Positions 7,607 to 14,607 of a stretch of DNA of 14,607 nucleotides are shown piece by piece. The notes under the pieces were generated by a model. The model was not told the origin of the DNA, did no database searches, and saw nothing but the letters and a program-made list of their open reading frames with translations. Both the position numbers and the translations under genes were made by a program. The stretch's first letter is position 1. Each line of letters begins with the position of its first letter. The DNA comes from an uncultured Chryseolinea sp. (GTDB taxonomy: Bacteria; Bacteroidota; Bacteroidia; Cytophagales; Cyclobacteriaceae), in assembly GCA_946478915.1 (NCBI GenBank), contig CAMLER010000044.1, positions 1-14,607 of the forward strand. The letters are read 5' to 3'.

Positions 7607-8389
7607 ATGACCAATTTTAAAGTCCTGTTATATCTCTTATTTTTATCCAACTCATTATTGGGTCAAGTTAGGGTAAGCAAATTGGTCATCAAATCGAATG
7701 AGGCTTACACGTTGTCAGAAACAGATATTTTAGTTGCCGATACCTTAATTATGATGGATTCTTCACGCCTCGTTTTAAATAAATTAAAACCAGACAATTT
7801 TATCAGAACAAAAGTTGCTATCATCGGGAGCTATTGCGTCATCGATGGAAAAGGACTTCCCGGGAAAGCAGGTCGACAAGGGCGAAATGGTTTGTCCTAT
7901 AATTCACCCTGTCGTGATGGATTGCCAGGAGGTCCAGGTTCTCGTGGACTTGATGGCCGGCCAGGTATCAATCTTTTTTTATATGTGAATAATGTATCTG
8001 TACGGGGACCCTGGATAATTGATGTTTCAGGAGGTGATGGAGGTCAGGGTGGACCAGGCGGAGCAGGCGGCGGCGGAAGTCCTGGAACCTTACATTGCAA
8101 CGGTGGGAATGGAGCAAATGGCGGACCCGGAGCACCTGGAGGAAATGGAGCCCATGGTGGAAACCTGGTGATCTCCAGTCCAAATAATCAAGCCGTTGTT
8201 GATATGATTGGAACTAAGATCCTGGTGAAAACCAGAGGAGGATACCCTGGAGAAGGAGGCAGGGCCGGATATCATGGTGGTGCAGGTCTAGGACCGCGAG
8301 GCAAAAACGGCAAGAATGGTGAACCGGGCGCTGAAGGCAAAAGTGGAATTACCGGAGTGGACGGAAGTTTAAAGTTTGAATCTAACTAG
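7607..8389 (+). CDS. Secreted collagen-like Gly-X-Y repeat protein
   Basis: This 260-residue protein begins with a probable signal peptide (hydrophobic 5-18, cleavage near LLG|Q at 19/20). An N-terminal beta-rich region (20-80) with no recognised domain follows. Glycine-triplet tracts then run at about 81-95, 105-120, 142-160, 166-184 and 212-253, with triplets such as GLP, GGP, GKN, GEP and GAE. They are separated by hydrophobic strand-like inserts at 121-140 (INLFLYVNNV, PWIIDV) and 186-209 (NLVISS, TKILVKT). There are three cysteines (77, 102, 164). Gly-X-Y tracts can form collagen triple helices, but short glycine-rich tracts alternating with strands also suit a polyglycine-II or beta-helix-like fold. 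Prolines occur in both X and Y positions. A cell-surface or extracellular structural role is inferred. recJ starts 2 bases after its stop codon, so the two are probably co-transcribed. Cellular function is unknown. Confidence 0.75.
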   Translation: MTNFKVLLYLLFLSNSLLGQVRVSKLVIKSNEAYTLSETDILVADTLIMMDSSRLVLNKLKPDNFIRTKVAIIGSYCVIDGKGLPGKAGRQGRNGLSYNSPCRDGLPGGPGSRGLDGRPGINLFLYVNNVSVRGPWIIDVSGGDGGQGGPGGAGGGGSPGTLHCNGGNGANGGPGAPGGNGAHGGNLVISSPNNQAVVDMIGTKILVKTRGGYPGEGGRAGYHGGAGLGPRGKNGKNGEPGAEGKSGITGVDGSLKFESN

Positions 8390-8391
8390 CA

Positions 8392-10092
8392 ATGAACAAG
8401 AGATGGATCCTGAAAGAGCAGCCTCCCGAAAAGCAGGTGGAAGCGCTGTGTCTTGCCATCAACATCAATGCAACGTTGGCCAGTATTCTCGTTCAGCGGG
8501 GGATTTCCGAGTTTGAAACCGCTAAGGACTATTTCCGACCTTCACTTCAGCATCTTCACAACCCCTTTCTCATGAAAGGCATGGAGCGCGCCGTAATACG
8601 CCTCCGAAAAGCAATTGACTCCAATGAAAAAATTCTTATCTATGGTGACTACGACGTAGATGGCACTACTTCTGTTGCACTGGTTTACAGTTACCTAAGT
8701 AAGTTCTACCACAACGGAGAGATATATGTTCCTGATCGTTATGCGGAAGGATATGGCGTATCGTTAGCAGGTATCGAATATGCTGAACAGAATGGATTCA
8801 CACTTATCATTGCCCTTGACTGCGGCATTAAATCGTCTGAACTTGTAGAGATCGCCCGGTTGAAAGGTATCGATTTTATCATTTGTGATCATCACTTACC
8901 CGATGACGCAATACCCAACGCTGTGGCTGTACTCGATCCGAAACAGGACAATTGTGAATATCCATATCACGAACTGAGCGGATGTGGTTTGGGCTTTAAG
9001 TTCATGCAAGCTTACGCACAAAAATATCGGGACGAGAGAGAACTCTACGAATACCTCGATCTCGTTGCTGTCAGTATTGCGTCTGATATTGTCCCCATCA
9101 CCGGGGAGAACAGAGTGTTGACTTATTTTGGTTTAAAAAAATTGAATGAAAATCCATCACCCGGACTAAAGGCGTTGAAAGATATTGCCGGGATAAAGGG
9201 TAGCCTTGACGTATCGGGTATTGTCTTTTCACTGGGCCCGCGAATTAATGCCGCCGGGCGGGTAGCTCATGCGCGGGCCGCTGTGCAGTTGCTGGTGGCC
9301 AAGTCGGAAAGCGAAGCCAACGACCTGGCTGAACGCCTTAATCTGAAAAATGAGATCAGAAAACAATTCGACTCGGACATAACAGGCGAAGCGCTTTCCA
9401 TGATAGAGAGCAATGATGTTTTGAGATCCGCAAAATCCACTGTGCTTTTTAAGAACACCTGGCACAAAGGAGTTATTGGGATAGTAGCCGCACGTTGCGT
9501 TGAGAAATATTATAGGCCGACCGTTATACTAACCGAATCAAACAACAAGATAACCGGATCTGCTCGCAGCGTTTCAGGTTTTGATGTTTACAATGCAATC
9601 CTTGAATGCAGCGACCTATTGGAAAAGTTTGGTGGCCACAAATATGCAGCAGGTCTGACTTTGGATGCAAACAATCTTGAGCTGTTCCAACAAAAGTTCG
9701 AGCAGGTCGTATCCTCCACGATTACGGAAGCCATGCTGACTCCCGTCATTGAAATTGACATGCCTATCGATTTCGATTCTATTACATCAAAATTTCTCAA
9801 CATCTTAAAACAGATGTCGCCTTTTGGACCTGAAAATCCCAGGCCGTTATTTGTAGCACGCAATGTTTACGCCTTTAATTCACTGTCATCTTTCAAGGAT
9901 AGGCACGTTCGATTTTTGGCGAAACAATCTAACAATGAAAATGTATTTCAGGTTATTGGATTTGACATGGCTGAGCACTACGATCGACTGGCCGCGGGAG
10001 ACATTTTCAAAATGGCCTTCACTATTGAAGAAAATACGTTTAACGGATACACTAGTATTCAACTGCGAATTAAGGATATCAAATTTCAATAA
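8392..10092 (+). CDS. recJ: Single-stranded-DNA-specific exonuclease RecJ
   Basis: This 566-residue nuclease of the DHH superfamily degrades single-stranded DNA 5' to 3' in recombination and mismatch or base-excision repair. Metal-binding motifs appear in order: YGDYDVDG (84-91) with D86, D88 and D90, LDCG (142-145) with D143, CDHHLPDD (165-172) with the DHH triad, and SIASDIVP (228-235) with D232. The linker motif GPRINAAGR (282-290) follows. The DHHA1 domain is shown by [13 protein letters not shown] (357-369), TGSARSV (388-394) and [11 protein letters not shown] (414-424), and a C-terminal OB-fold region runs to about 566. Length is typical. All catalytic motifs are intact, so it should be active in the cytoplasm. 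It starts 2 bases after the collagen-like gene and its stop overlaps the lptB start by one base (TAATG), indicating translational coupling. Confidence 0.96.
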   Translation: MNKRWILKEQPPEKQVEALCLAININATLASILVQRGISEFETAKDYFRPSLQHLHNPFLMKGMERAVIRLRKAIDSNEKILIYGDYDVDGTTSVALVYSYLSKFYHNGEIYVPDRYAEGYGVSLAGIEYAEQNGFTLIIALDCGIKSSELVEIARLKGIDFIICDHHLPDDAIPNAVAVLDPKQDNCEYPYHELSGCGLGFKFMQAYAQKYRDERELYEYLDLVAVSIASDIVPITGENRVLTYFGLKKLNENPSPGLKALKDIAGIKGSLDVSGIVFSLGPRINAAGRVAHARAAVQLLVAKSESEANDLAERLNLKNEIRKQFDSDITGEALSMIESNDVLRSAKSTVLFKNTWHKGVIGIVAARCVEKYYRPTVILTESNNKITGSARSVSGFDVYNAILECSDLLEKFGGHKYAAGLTLDANNLELFQQKFEQVVSSTITEAMLTPVIEIDMPIDFDSITSKFLNILKQMSPFGPENPRPLFVARNVYAFNSLSSFKDRHVRFLAKQSNNENVFQVIGFDMAEHYDRLAAGDIFKMAFTIEENTFNGYTSIQLRIKDIKFQ

Positions 10093-10871
10093 TGGTTTTA
10101 CGCGCTGAACACCTCATGAAGAAATACAAGACCCGAACAGTGGTCAATGATGTATCGGTTGAGGTTCGTCAGGGTGAAATCGTAGGCCTTTTGGGGCCTA
10201 ATGGTGCGGGCAAGACAACATCGTTCTATATGATCGTCGGTCTGATCAAGCCAAACGAAGGAAGGATTTTTTTGGATGATGAAGAGATCACACCACTCCC
10301 GATGTATCAGCGCGCACGCAAGGGACTTGGTTATCTTGCACAGGAAGCATCCGTGTTTCGGAAGCTGACCGTAGAAGAAAACCTCCTGTCCGTCCTGGAG
10401 TTGCGGTCCTACACAAAGCAGCAAAGGAAGGAAAAAGTGGATTTTCTCATCGAAGAATTTAGCCTTCAGAAAGTCCGAAAGAACATCGGAATGTCACTTT
10501 CAGGGGGTGAACGACGACGAACAGAAATAGCACGGGCGCTTGCAGTGGATCCCAGCTTTGTTTTGTTGGATGAACCGTTTGCCGGAGTAGATCCCATCGC
10601 AGTAGAGGAAATTCAGAGTATTGTTGCGAGGCTTAAGCAAAAGAATATCGGCATTCTGATTACTGATCATAACGTGGATGAAACCTTGTCCATAACCGAT
10701 CGCGCTTACCTGATGGTGGATGGCAAACTGTTTAAGGCGGGAACTGCGGAAGAGCTCGCAAGCGATCCACAGGTTCGAAAGGTGTACCTGGGCCAGAATT
10801 TTGAATTGCGACGAGCCAAAGTTGTGCAACAGAATGACAATTGGACTGATCCGTCCGAATCCATCGAATAA
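10092..10871 (+). CDS. lptB: LPS export ABC transporter ATP-binding protein LptB
   Basis: This 259-residue ATPase powers extraction of lipopolysaccharide from the inner membrane through LptFG and the Lpt bridge. It has Walker A GPNGAGKT (35-42), Q-loop Q84 in YLAQEASVF, signature [15 protein letters not shown] (136-150), Walker [14 protein letters not shown] (156-168) with catalytic E161, and switch H193 in TDHNV. The [18 protein letters not shown] and LSGGERRR segments are the LptB hallmark that separates it from branched-chain amino-acid transporter ATPases. A tail of about 20 residues after the usual end (VYLGQNF, 231-237) is polar and probably disordered. Its ATG overlaps the recJ stop codon by one base. 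The other Lpt genes are not in the window. No membrane segment is present, as expected for a cytoplasmic subunit. Confidence 0.94.
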   Translation: MVLRAEHLMKKYKTRTVVNDVSVEVRQGEIVGLLGPNGAGKTTSFYMIVGLIKPNEGRIFLDDEEITPLPMYQRARKGLGYLAQEASVFRKLTVEENLLSVLELRSYTKQQRKEKVDFLIEEFSLQKVRKNIGMSLSGGERRRTEIARALAVDPSFVLLDEPFAGVDPIAVEEIQSIVARLKQKNIGILITDHNVDETLSITDRAYLMVDGKLFKAGTAEELASDPQVRKVYLGQNFELRRAKVVQQNDNWTDPSESIE

Positions 10872-10941
10872 CCATTTTTCTTTTCAGCCCTACCCTAACA
10901 TAGTAACAACTTTGTTATTTTTGAAGTTATTCTAATTTGTT

Positions 10942-12465
10942 ATGGGACTGATCAATTCAATTTTGACTTGGGTTATGCAAAAACGCATACATCAAATTGA
11001 ATTGTTCATAAAATATCCCCATGAAGTGCAGGAAGAGTTATTCAAGAAACTTATCCAGACCGCGCGCCATACAGAATTTGGAAGTCATTACGATTTTTCA
11101 TCCATTCATACCTACGAAACCTTCAGGGAGCGTATTCCAATTCACACCTATGAAAAAACGTTTCCGTACATAGACAGGCTGATGAAGGGAGAACAGAATA
11201 TCCTCTGGCCTTCCGAAATTAAATGGTTCTCGAAGTCTTCCGGAACGACGAACGCGCGTAGCAAATTCATTCCCGTGTCCCAGGAGGCATTAGACGACTG
11301 CCACTTCAAAGGTGGTAAGGATCTGCTTTCCATTTATGTCAACAATTTTCCTGACACAAAGCTCTTCGATGGCAAGGGACTCGCCGTAGGCGGAAGCCAT
11401 CAGATCAACGAGCTTGATCCTTCTGCTTCCTCGTATTACGGCGATGTCTCAGCAGTAATTATGCAGAATCTTCCGCCCTGGGCGCAATTCATTCGGACTC
11501 CCAGCTTGGAAACCGCTTTGATGGGCAACTGGGAAGAGAAAATTGAAAAACTGGCACGCGAAACCATCAAGGAAAATGTTACCAATATCGCCGGGGTGCC
11601 AACATGGACTGTATTGCTGATTCAGCGTGTCACCGATATGGCTGGGAAGAAAAACATTCTGGAGGTTTGGCCAAACCTGGAGGCATTCTTTCACGGCGCC
11701 GTTGCATTCGCACCTTATCGAAGTCTTTTTAAGTCTATCATCCCTTCCGATAGAATGCATTACTGGGAAACATATAACGCAAGCGAAGGATTCTTTGGAA
11801 TACAGGATCAAACGAATTCAGAAGAATTGCTTTTGATGCTTGACTATGGAATTTACTATGAATTCATTCCCATGGATGAGCTGGACAAAGAAAATCCCCG
11901 CGCCATTCCATTAAGCGAAATTCAGCTGGAAACCAACTACGCTATGGTTATTAGTACAAACTCGGGCCTATGGAGATATAATATCGGCGACACGGTCAAG
12001 TTTACATCGAAGTACCCGTATCGGATAAAAATATCCGGGCGCACTAAACACTTCATGAATGCATTCGGAGAAGAAATTATTGTTGAAAATGCGGAGGCCG
12101 CTGTCACTCGCGCCTGTGAAATAACAGGTGCTGTTATTGACAATTTCACGGCCGCTCCGGTCTATCTCAAAGAAGGAAAAAAAGGAAGGCACGAATGGAT
12201 TATTGAATTCAAAGTCCCTCCCGCAGATGAATCTGAGTTCGCAAGAATCTTAGATGAGACGTTGCGCGAAATCAATTCCGACTATGATGCTAAACGCGCC
12301 CAGGATCTCGCTCTCATCGAGCCAAAGGTGCATAGCGCAGGTGAGGGTACATTCTATAATTGGATGAAGAAACGAGGGAAACTTGGCGGCCAGAATAAAG
12401 TACCACGGCTCGCCAACTCTCGCGAATACGTTGATGATATATTAAAGATGATGGAGGAAGCCTGA
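10942..12465 (+). CDS. GH3 family acyl-acid amide synthetase-like protein
   Basis: This 507-residue protein belongs to the GH3 family, named from plant auxin-responsive genes. Those enzymes adenylate a carboxylic acid with ATP and join it to an amino acid. Visible motifs are the nucleotide-binding SKSSGTTNARSKFIPVS (97-113), YNASEGFFGIQ (278-288), the glycine-rich GLWRYNIGDTVKF (342-354), and SGRTKHFMNAFGEE (365-378) before the C-terminal lid domain. These match the three ATP-binding motifs of the family. Bacterial members are common in Bacteroidota, but their substrate is, to my knowledge, unestablished. No signal peptide is seen, so it should be cytoplasmic. It follows lptB by 70 bases and may belong to the same transcript. 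Its stop lies only 3 bases from the stop of the convergent membrane-protein gene. Confidence 0.9.
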   Translation: MGLINSILTWVMQKRIHQIELFIKYPHEVQEELFKKLIQTARHTEFGSHYDFSSIHTYETFRERIPIHTYEKTFPYIDRLMKGEQNILWPSEIKWFSKSSGTTNARSKFIPVSQEALDDCHFKGGKDLLSIYVNNFPDTKLFDGKGLAVGGSHQINELDPSASSYYGDVSAVIMQNLPPWAQFIRTPSLETALMGNWEEKIEKLARETIKENVTNIAGVPTWTVLLIQRVTDMAGKKNILEVWPNLEAFFHGAVAFAPYRSLFKSIIPSDRMHYWETYNASEGFFGIQDQTNSEELLLMLDYGIYYEFIPMDELDKENPRAIPLSEIQLETNYAMVISTNSGLWRYNIGDTVKFTSKYPYRIKISGRTKHFMNAFGEEIIVENAEAAVTRACEITGAVIDNFTAAPVYLKEGKKGRHEWIIEFKVPPADESEFARILDETLREINSDYDAKRAQDLALIEPKVHSAGEGTFYNWMKKRGKLGGQNKVPRLANSREYVDDILKMMEEA

Positions 12466-12468
12466 AGG

Positions 12469-13077
12469 TCATTCCCTCCGGATCCCTCTAAGCCACGACA
12501 AAATATCCCAGCGGGTCGATTGCTCAGCAACAGTCCCGACCTCGGCCGCCCTGTTAACTCTTTCTACCGTATAGAATGCTGTGGGAAGGATCTGTTTTAA
12601 TTTAAATAAAAGGTTATCCAGATTTTCACGTTCCAGCACCGTAAAGACCAGGTTCTGATGCCCGTCGGGACCTTCCGCATTGACGTGCGTATAGCGAAAC
12701 TGTTGTGCATTCAAATACTGGATCAGGCTTGATATTTCTTTTCTCGTAATAATCCTCACAATAACTTTTCCGTATGCTATTCTTTCTTCGATTATCATTC
12801 CGACAAATATTCCAGACGCAAAACCCGCCGGATAGGCGACATAACATATCCAATTATCCAGGTGGTTAAAGATCTGGCTAATTGCCATCAACCAAATGAA
12901 AGATTCAAAGAACCCCAGAAGCGTCGCTGTAAACCGTCTTCCGCCAAGCACATAAATAATACGTATGGTATTAATGGAAACATCTCCGATCCTCGCAATG
13001 AAAATCAACAAAGGCAAGAGCACATAACTGTACACACCCTCTGAAATACCAAATGTCTCCGTAAAAAAATCCTGCAT
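12469..13077 (-). CDS. UPF0316 membrane protein (DUF5698 + DUF2179)
   Basis: This 202-residue protein has three probable membrane segments, at about 16-34, 51-70 and 78-97. The N-terminal region contains the conserved stretch ARIGDVSINTIRIIYVLGGRR (28-48), typical of DUF5698. A cytoplasmic DUF2179 domain covers about 102-174 (YGKVIVRIITRKE, FRYTHVNAEGPDG, LVFTVLERENL, FYTVERV). This arrangement is the UPF0316 family, whose function is unknown. DUF2179 domains occur in several membrane proteins and are thought to be regulatory or ligand-binding. An AGGAA sequence lies about 7 bases before the ATG. It starts 11 bases after the radA stop codon, so it is almost certainly co-transcribed with radA. 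It converges on the GH3 gene. Confidence 0.88.
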   Translation of the reverse strand: MQDFFTETFGISEGVYSYVLLPLLIFIARIGDVSINTIRIIYVLGGRRFTATLLGFFESFIWLMAISQIFNHLDNWICYVAYPAGFASGIFVGMIIEERIAYGKVIVRIITRKEISSLIQYLNAQQFRYTHVNAEGPDGHQNLVFTVLERENLDNLLFKLKQILPTAFYTVERVNRAAEVGTVAEQSTRWDILSWLRGIRRE

Positions 13078-13088
13078 AATAATTCCTG

Positions 13089-14462
13089 TTACCCGAATAA
13101 ATCCTGAAACACTTCGTTCAATTGTCCAAATGACTTTATTTCAATTTTAAACTTCTGAAAGTCTACCGCCTTTGAATTATACTTGGAAATATAAATTTCT
13201 TTAAATCCAAGTTTTTCAGCTTCCGAGATGCGAAGCTCAATCTTATTTACAGCCCGAAGTTCACCTCCAAGTCCAACCTCCGCAGCAAAACAAATCTTAT
13301 CGGAGACTGGTATCTCCTCCATGGAAGAAATAATAGAAATACACGCAGCAAGATCAATTGCCGGATCCTCGACGCGTATACCTCCTGCGATATTAAGGAA
13401 GACATCTTGCGAGCCCATTCTGAAACCACACCTTTTCTCCAGCACAGCCAACAACATGTTTAACCTTTTGTGATCAAACCCTGTTGGTGTACGTTGTGGT
13501 GTACCGAACGAAGCCGGACTGACGAGCGACTGAATTTCTATCAGCAATGGTCTGTTCCCCTCCAGTGTGGTGCCGATCGTAACGCCACTCAAAGAAGAGT
13601 CTTTTTGGGAGATAAGGATCTCTGACGGATTGGAAACTTCCCGTAATCCTGTTCCCATCATTTCATAGATTCCTATTTCGGAAGTTGATCCGAAGCGATT
13701 TTTCGTTGTGCGGAGTATGCGATAAGACAAATGCCGGTCACCCTCAAATTGTAAGACAGTATCCACCATATGTTCAAGCACCTTGGGTCCTGCCAATAAT
13801 CCATCCTTAGTAATGTGCCCAATCAGAAAAACAGGTGTGTCTGTTTCCTTTGCAAATTTCATCAGTTCGCCAGCACATTGTCGGACCTGCCCAATGCTTC
13901 CCGGGGATGAATCCATTTGTGCTGACTGCAGTGTTTGTATTGAATCAATGACCACAATATTCGGCTGAACCTCCTCAACTGCCAAGAAGATATTCTTAGT
14001 ATTTGTTTCAGTTAAAATGTAAAAGTTTTCAGAAGCCATGCCCAGGCGCTCCGCTCTCATTTTGATTTGCTGTTCGCTCTCCTCTCCTGACACATAAAGA
14101 ATTTTCACTTCATTTAACTGGAGCCCTACTTGCAACAACAAAGTCGATTTGCCGATGCCCGGTTCACCACCAACGAGTACCAATGAGCCAGGAACTATTC
14201 CCCCACCCAGCACGCGGTTCAACTCTGCATCTTTTAGGGAAAACCTTACATCATCAACTGCCTGAATTTCATTGAGAATTTTGGCTTTTACAGTTCTTGC
14301 ACGACCAGAATCCTGCCTCCATTCGGTTTTGTTATTCTCTTCCTTAGAAAGAATTTCCTCAGCAAAAGTATTCCAGGATCCACACGAAGGACATTTTCCA
14401 AGCCACTTAGCCGATTCATAGCCGCAAGACTGACAAAAAAAGGATGTTTTCGTTTTCGCCAA
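13089..14462 (-). CDS. radA: DNA repair protein RadA
   Basis: This 457-residue RecA-like ATPase promotes branch migration and processing of recombination intermediates. Three parts are visible. An N-terminal C4 zinc finger has C10, C13, C24 and C27 (FFCQSCGYESAKW, GKCPSCGSWN). The RecA-like ATPase has Walker A GGEPGIGKST (98-107), Walker B-like IVVIDSIQTLQS (169-180) and the RadA-specific KNRFG motif (254-258). A C-terminal Lon-protease-like domain covers about 290-457 and includes GGIRVEDPAIDLA (360-372) and AEVGLGGELRAVNKIELR (394-411). Length matches the family, and all main motifs are intact. The start MAKTKTSFFCQSCG agrees with the usual short leader before the zinc finger. It is the first gene of a two-gene minus-strand unit and has a dyad symmetry 19 bases upstream of its start. 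Confidence 0.96.
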   Translation of the reverse strand: MAKTKTSFFCQSCGYESAKWLGKCPSCGSWNTFAEEILSKEENNKTEWRQDSGRARTVKAKILNEIQAVDDVRFSLKDAELNRVLGGGIVPGSLVLVGGEPGIGKSTLLLQVGLQLNEVKILYVSGEESEQQIKMRAERLGMASENFYILTETNTKNIFLAVEEVQPNIVVIDSIQTLQSAQMDSSPGSIGQVRQCAGELMKFAKETDTPVFLIGHITKDGLLAGPKVLEHMVDTVLQFEGDRHLSYRILRTTKNRFGSTSEIGIYEMMGTGLREVSNPSEILISQKDSSLSGVTIGTTLEGNRPLLIEIQSLVSPASFGTPQRTPTGFDHKRLNMLLAVLEKRCGFRMGSQDVFLNIAGGIRVEDPAIDLAACISIISSMEEIPVSDKICFAAEVGLGGELRAVNKIELRISEAEKLGFKEIYISKYNSKAVDFQKFKIEIKSFGQLNEVFQDLFG

Positions 14463-14481
14463 GGGGAAACAATTTAAGTAT

Positions 14482-14502
14482 GTAAGGTTACCATAATCTT
14501 AC
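14482..14502. promoter_or_regulatory. Inverted repeat upstream of radA
   Basis: GTAAGGTTA at 14482-14490 pairs with TAATCTTAC at 14494-14502 around the 3-base centre CCA. This gives nine pairs, one of them G-T as RNA. It lies 19 bases upstream of the radA start and about 60 bases upstream of a possible plus-strand gene. It could be an operator or a leader hairpin. No known regulator site is recognised. Confidence 0.3.
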
Positions 14503-14564
14503 AACACCGATAAAGTTGCACCATTTTTTTATAACTTTTATTTACTAAACCTTAAACCAGTTGT

Positions 14565-14607
14565 ATGAAGTCCATTATTTCGGGGCTATTGGTATGCCTC
14601 ACCATTA
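14565..14607 (+). CDS. Possible start of an exported protein, truncated by window edge
   Basis: An ATG at 14565 opens a frame that remains open to the right edge and encodes MKSIISGLLVCLTI. A basic residue at position 2 followed by a hydrophobic run looks like the start of a signal peptide or lipoprotein signal. Only 14 codons are visible, so neither the product nor the reality of the gene can be established. Its position, divergent from radA after about 100 bases, is reasonable for a gene start. Confidence 0.4.
   Translation, partial: MKSIISGLLVCLTI

Noticed and set aside
10904..10924. Possible terminator after lptB (TAACA/TGTTA followed by TTTTTG)
   Set aside because: The stem is only 5 AT-rich pairs with a 4-base loop, too weak to call. 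Read-through into the GH3 gene remains plausible.

Overview
The window looks like ordinary chromosomal DNA from a member of the Bacteroidota, most likely a gliding or environmental Cytophagales-type bacterium. This rests on four things: the C-terminus of the gliding lipoprotein GldD at the left edge; a lipoprotein family that I know only from Bacteroidota; weak or absent Shine-Dalgarno sequences with one candidate TTG-N19-TAnnTTT promoter; and the overall family set. The genus is not determined. I see no tRNA, rRNA, CRISPR array, insertion sequence, integrase or phage gene, and no intergenic stretch longer than about 150 bases.

Layout. Positions 3-2529 (+) hold the gldD tail, a conserved lipoprotein often mislabelled 'septum formation inhibitor Maf', and an M20-family dipeptidase, with gaps of 37-39 bases that suggest one operon. 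A strong hairpin lies between this run and a convergent radical SAM gene (2602-3660, -). That gene is divergent from a PLP-dependent ACC deaminase/D-cysteine desulfhydrase-family gene (3757-4626, +). Next come a convergent 2H phosphoesterase (LigT-like, 4688-5263, -) and then, divergently, fumC (5388-6785, +). A secreted coiled-coil protein with a SPOR-like domain follows (6840-7475, +) and ends at a good terminator hairpin.

The second half opens with a secreted collagen-like Gly-X-Y protein (7607-8389, +). It is followed with almost no spacing by recJ (8392-10092) and lptB (10092-10871), and after 70 bases by a GH3-family acyl-amide synthetase (10942-12465). On the minus strand, radA (13089-14462) and a DUF5698/DUF2179 membrane protein (12469-13077) form a two-gene unit that converges on the GH3 gene with 3 bases between stop codons. 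The right edge may carry the first codons of another exported protein (14565 onward).

Functionally the window mixes housekeeping (fumarase, RecJ, RadA, LptB) with envelope proteins (GldD, the lipoprotein, the SPOR-like protein, the collagen-like protein). I do not see a coherent new multi-gene system. The least explained pieces are the collagen-like protein, the uncharacterised lipoprotein after gldD, the bacterial GH3 enzyme placed next to lptB, and two short dyad symmetries in divergent promoter regions.
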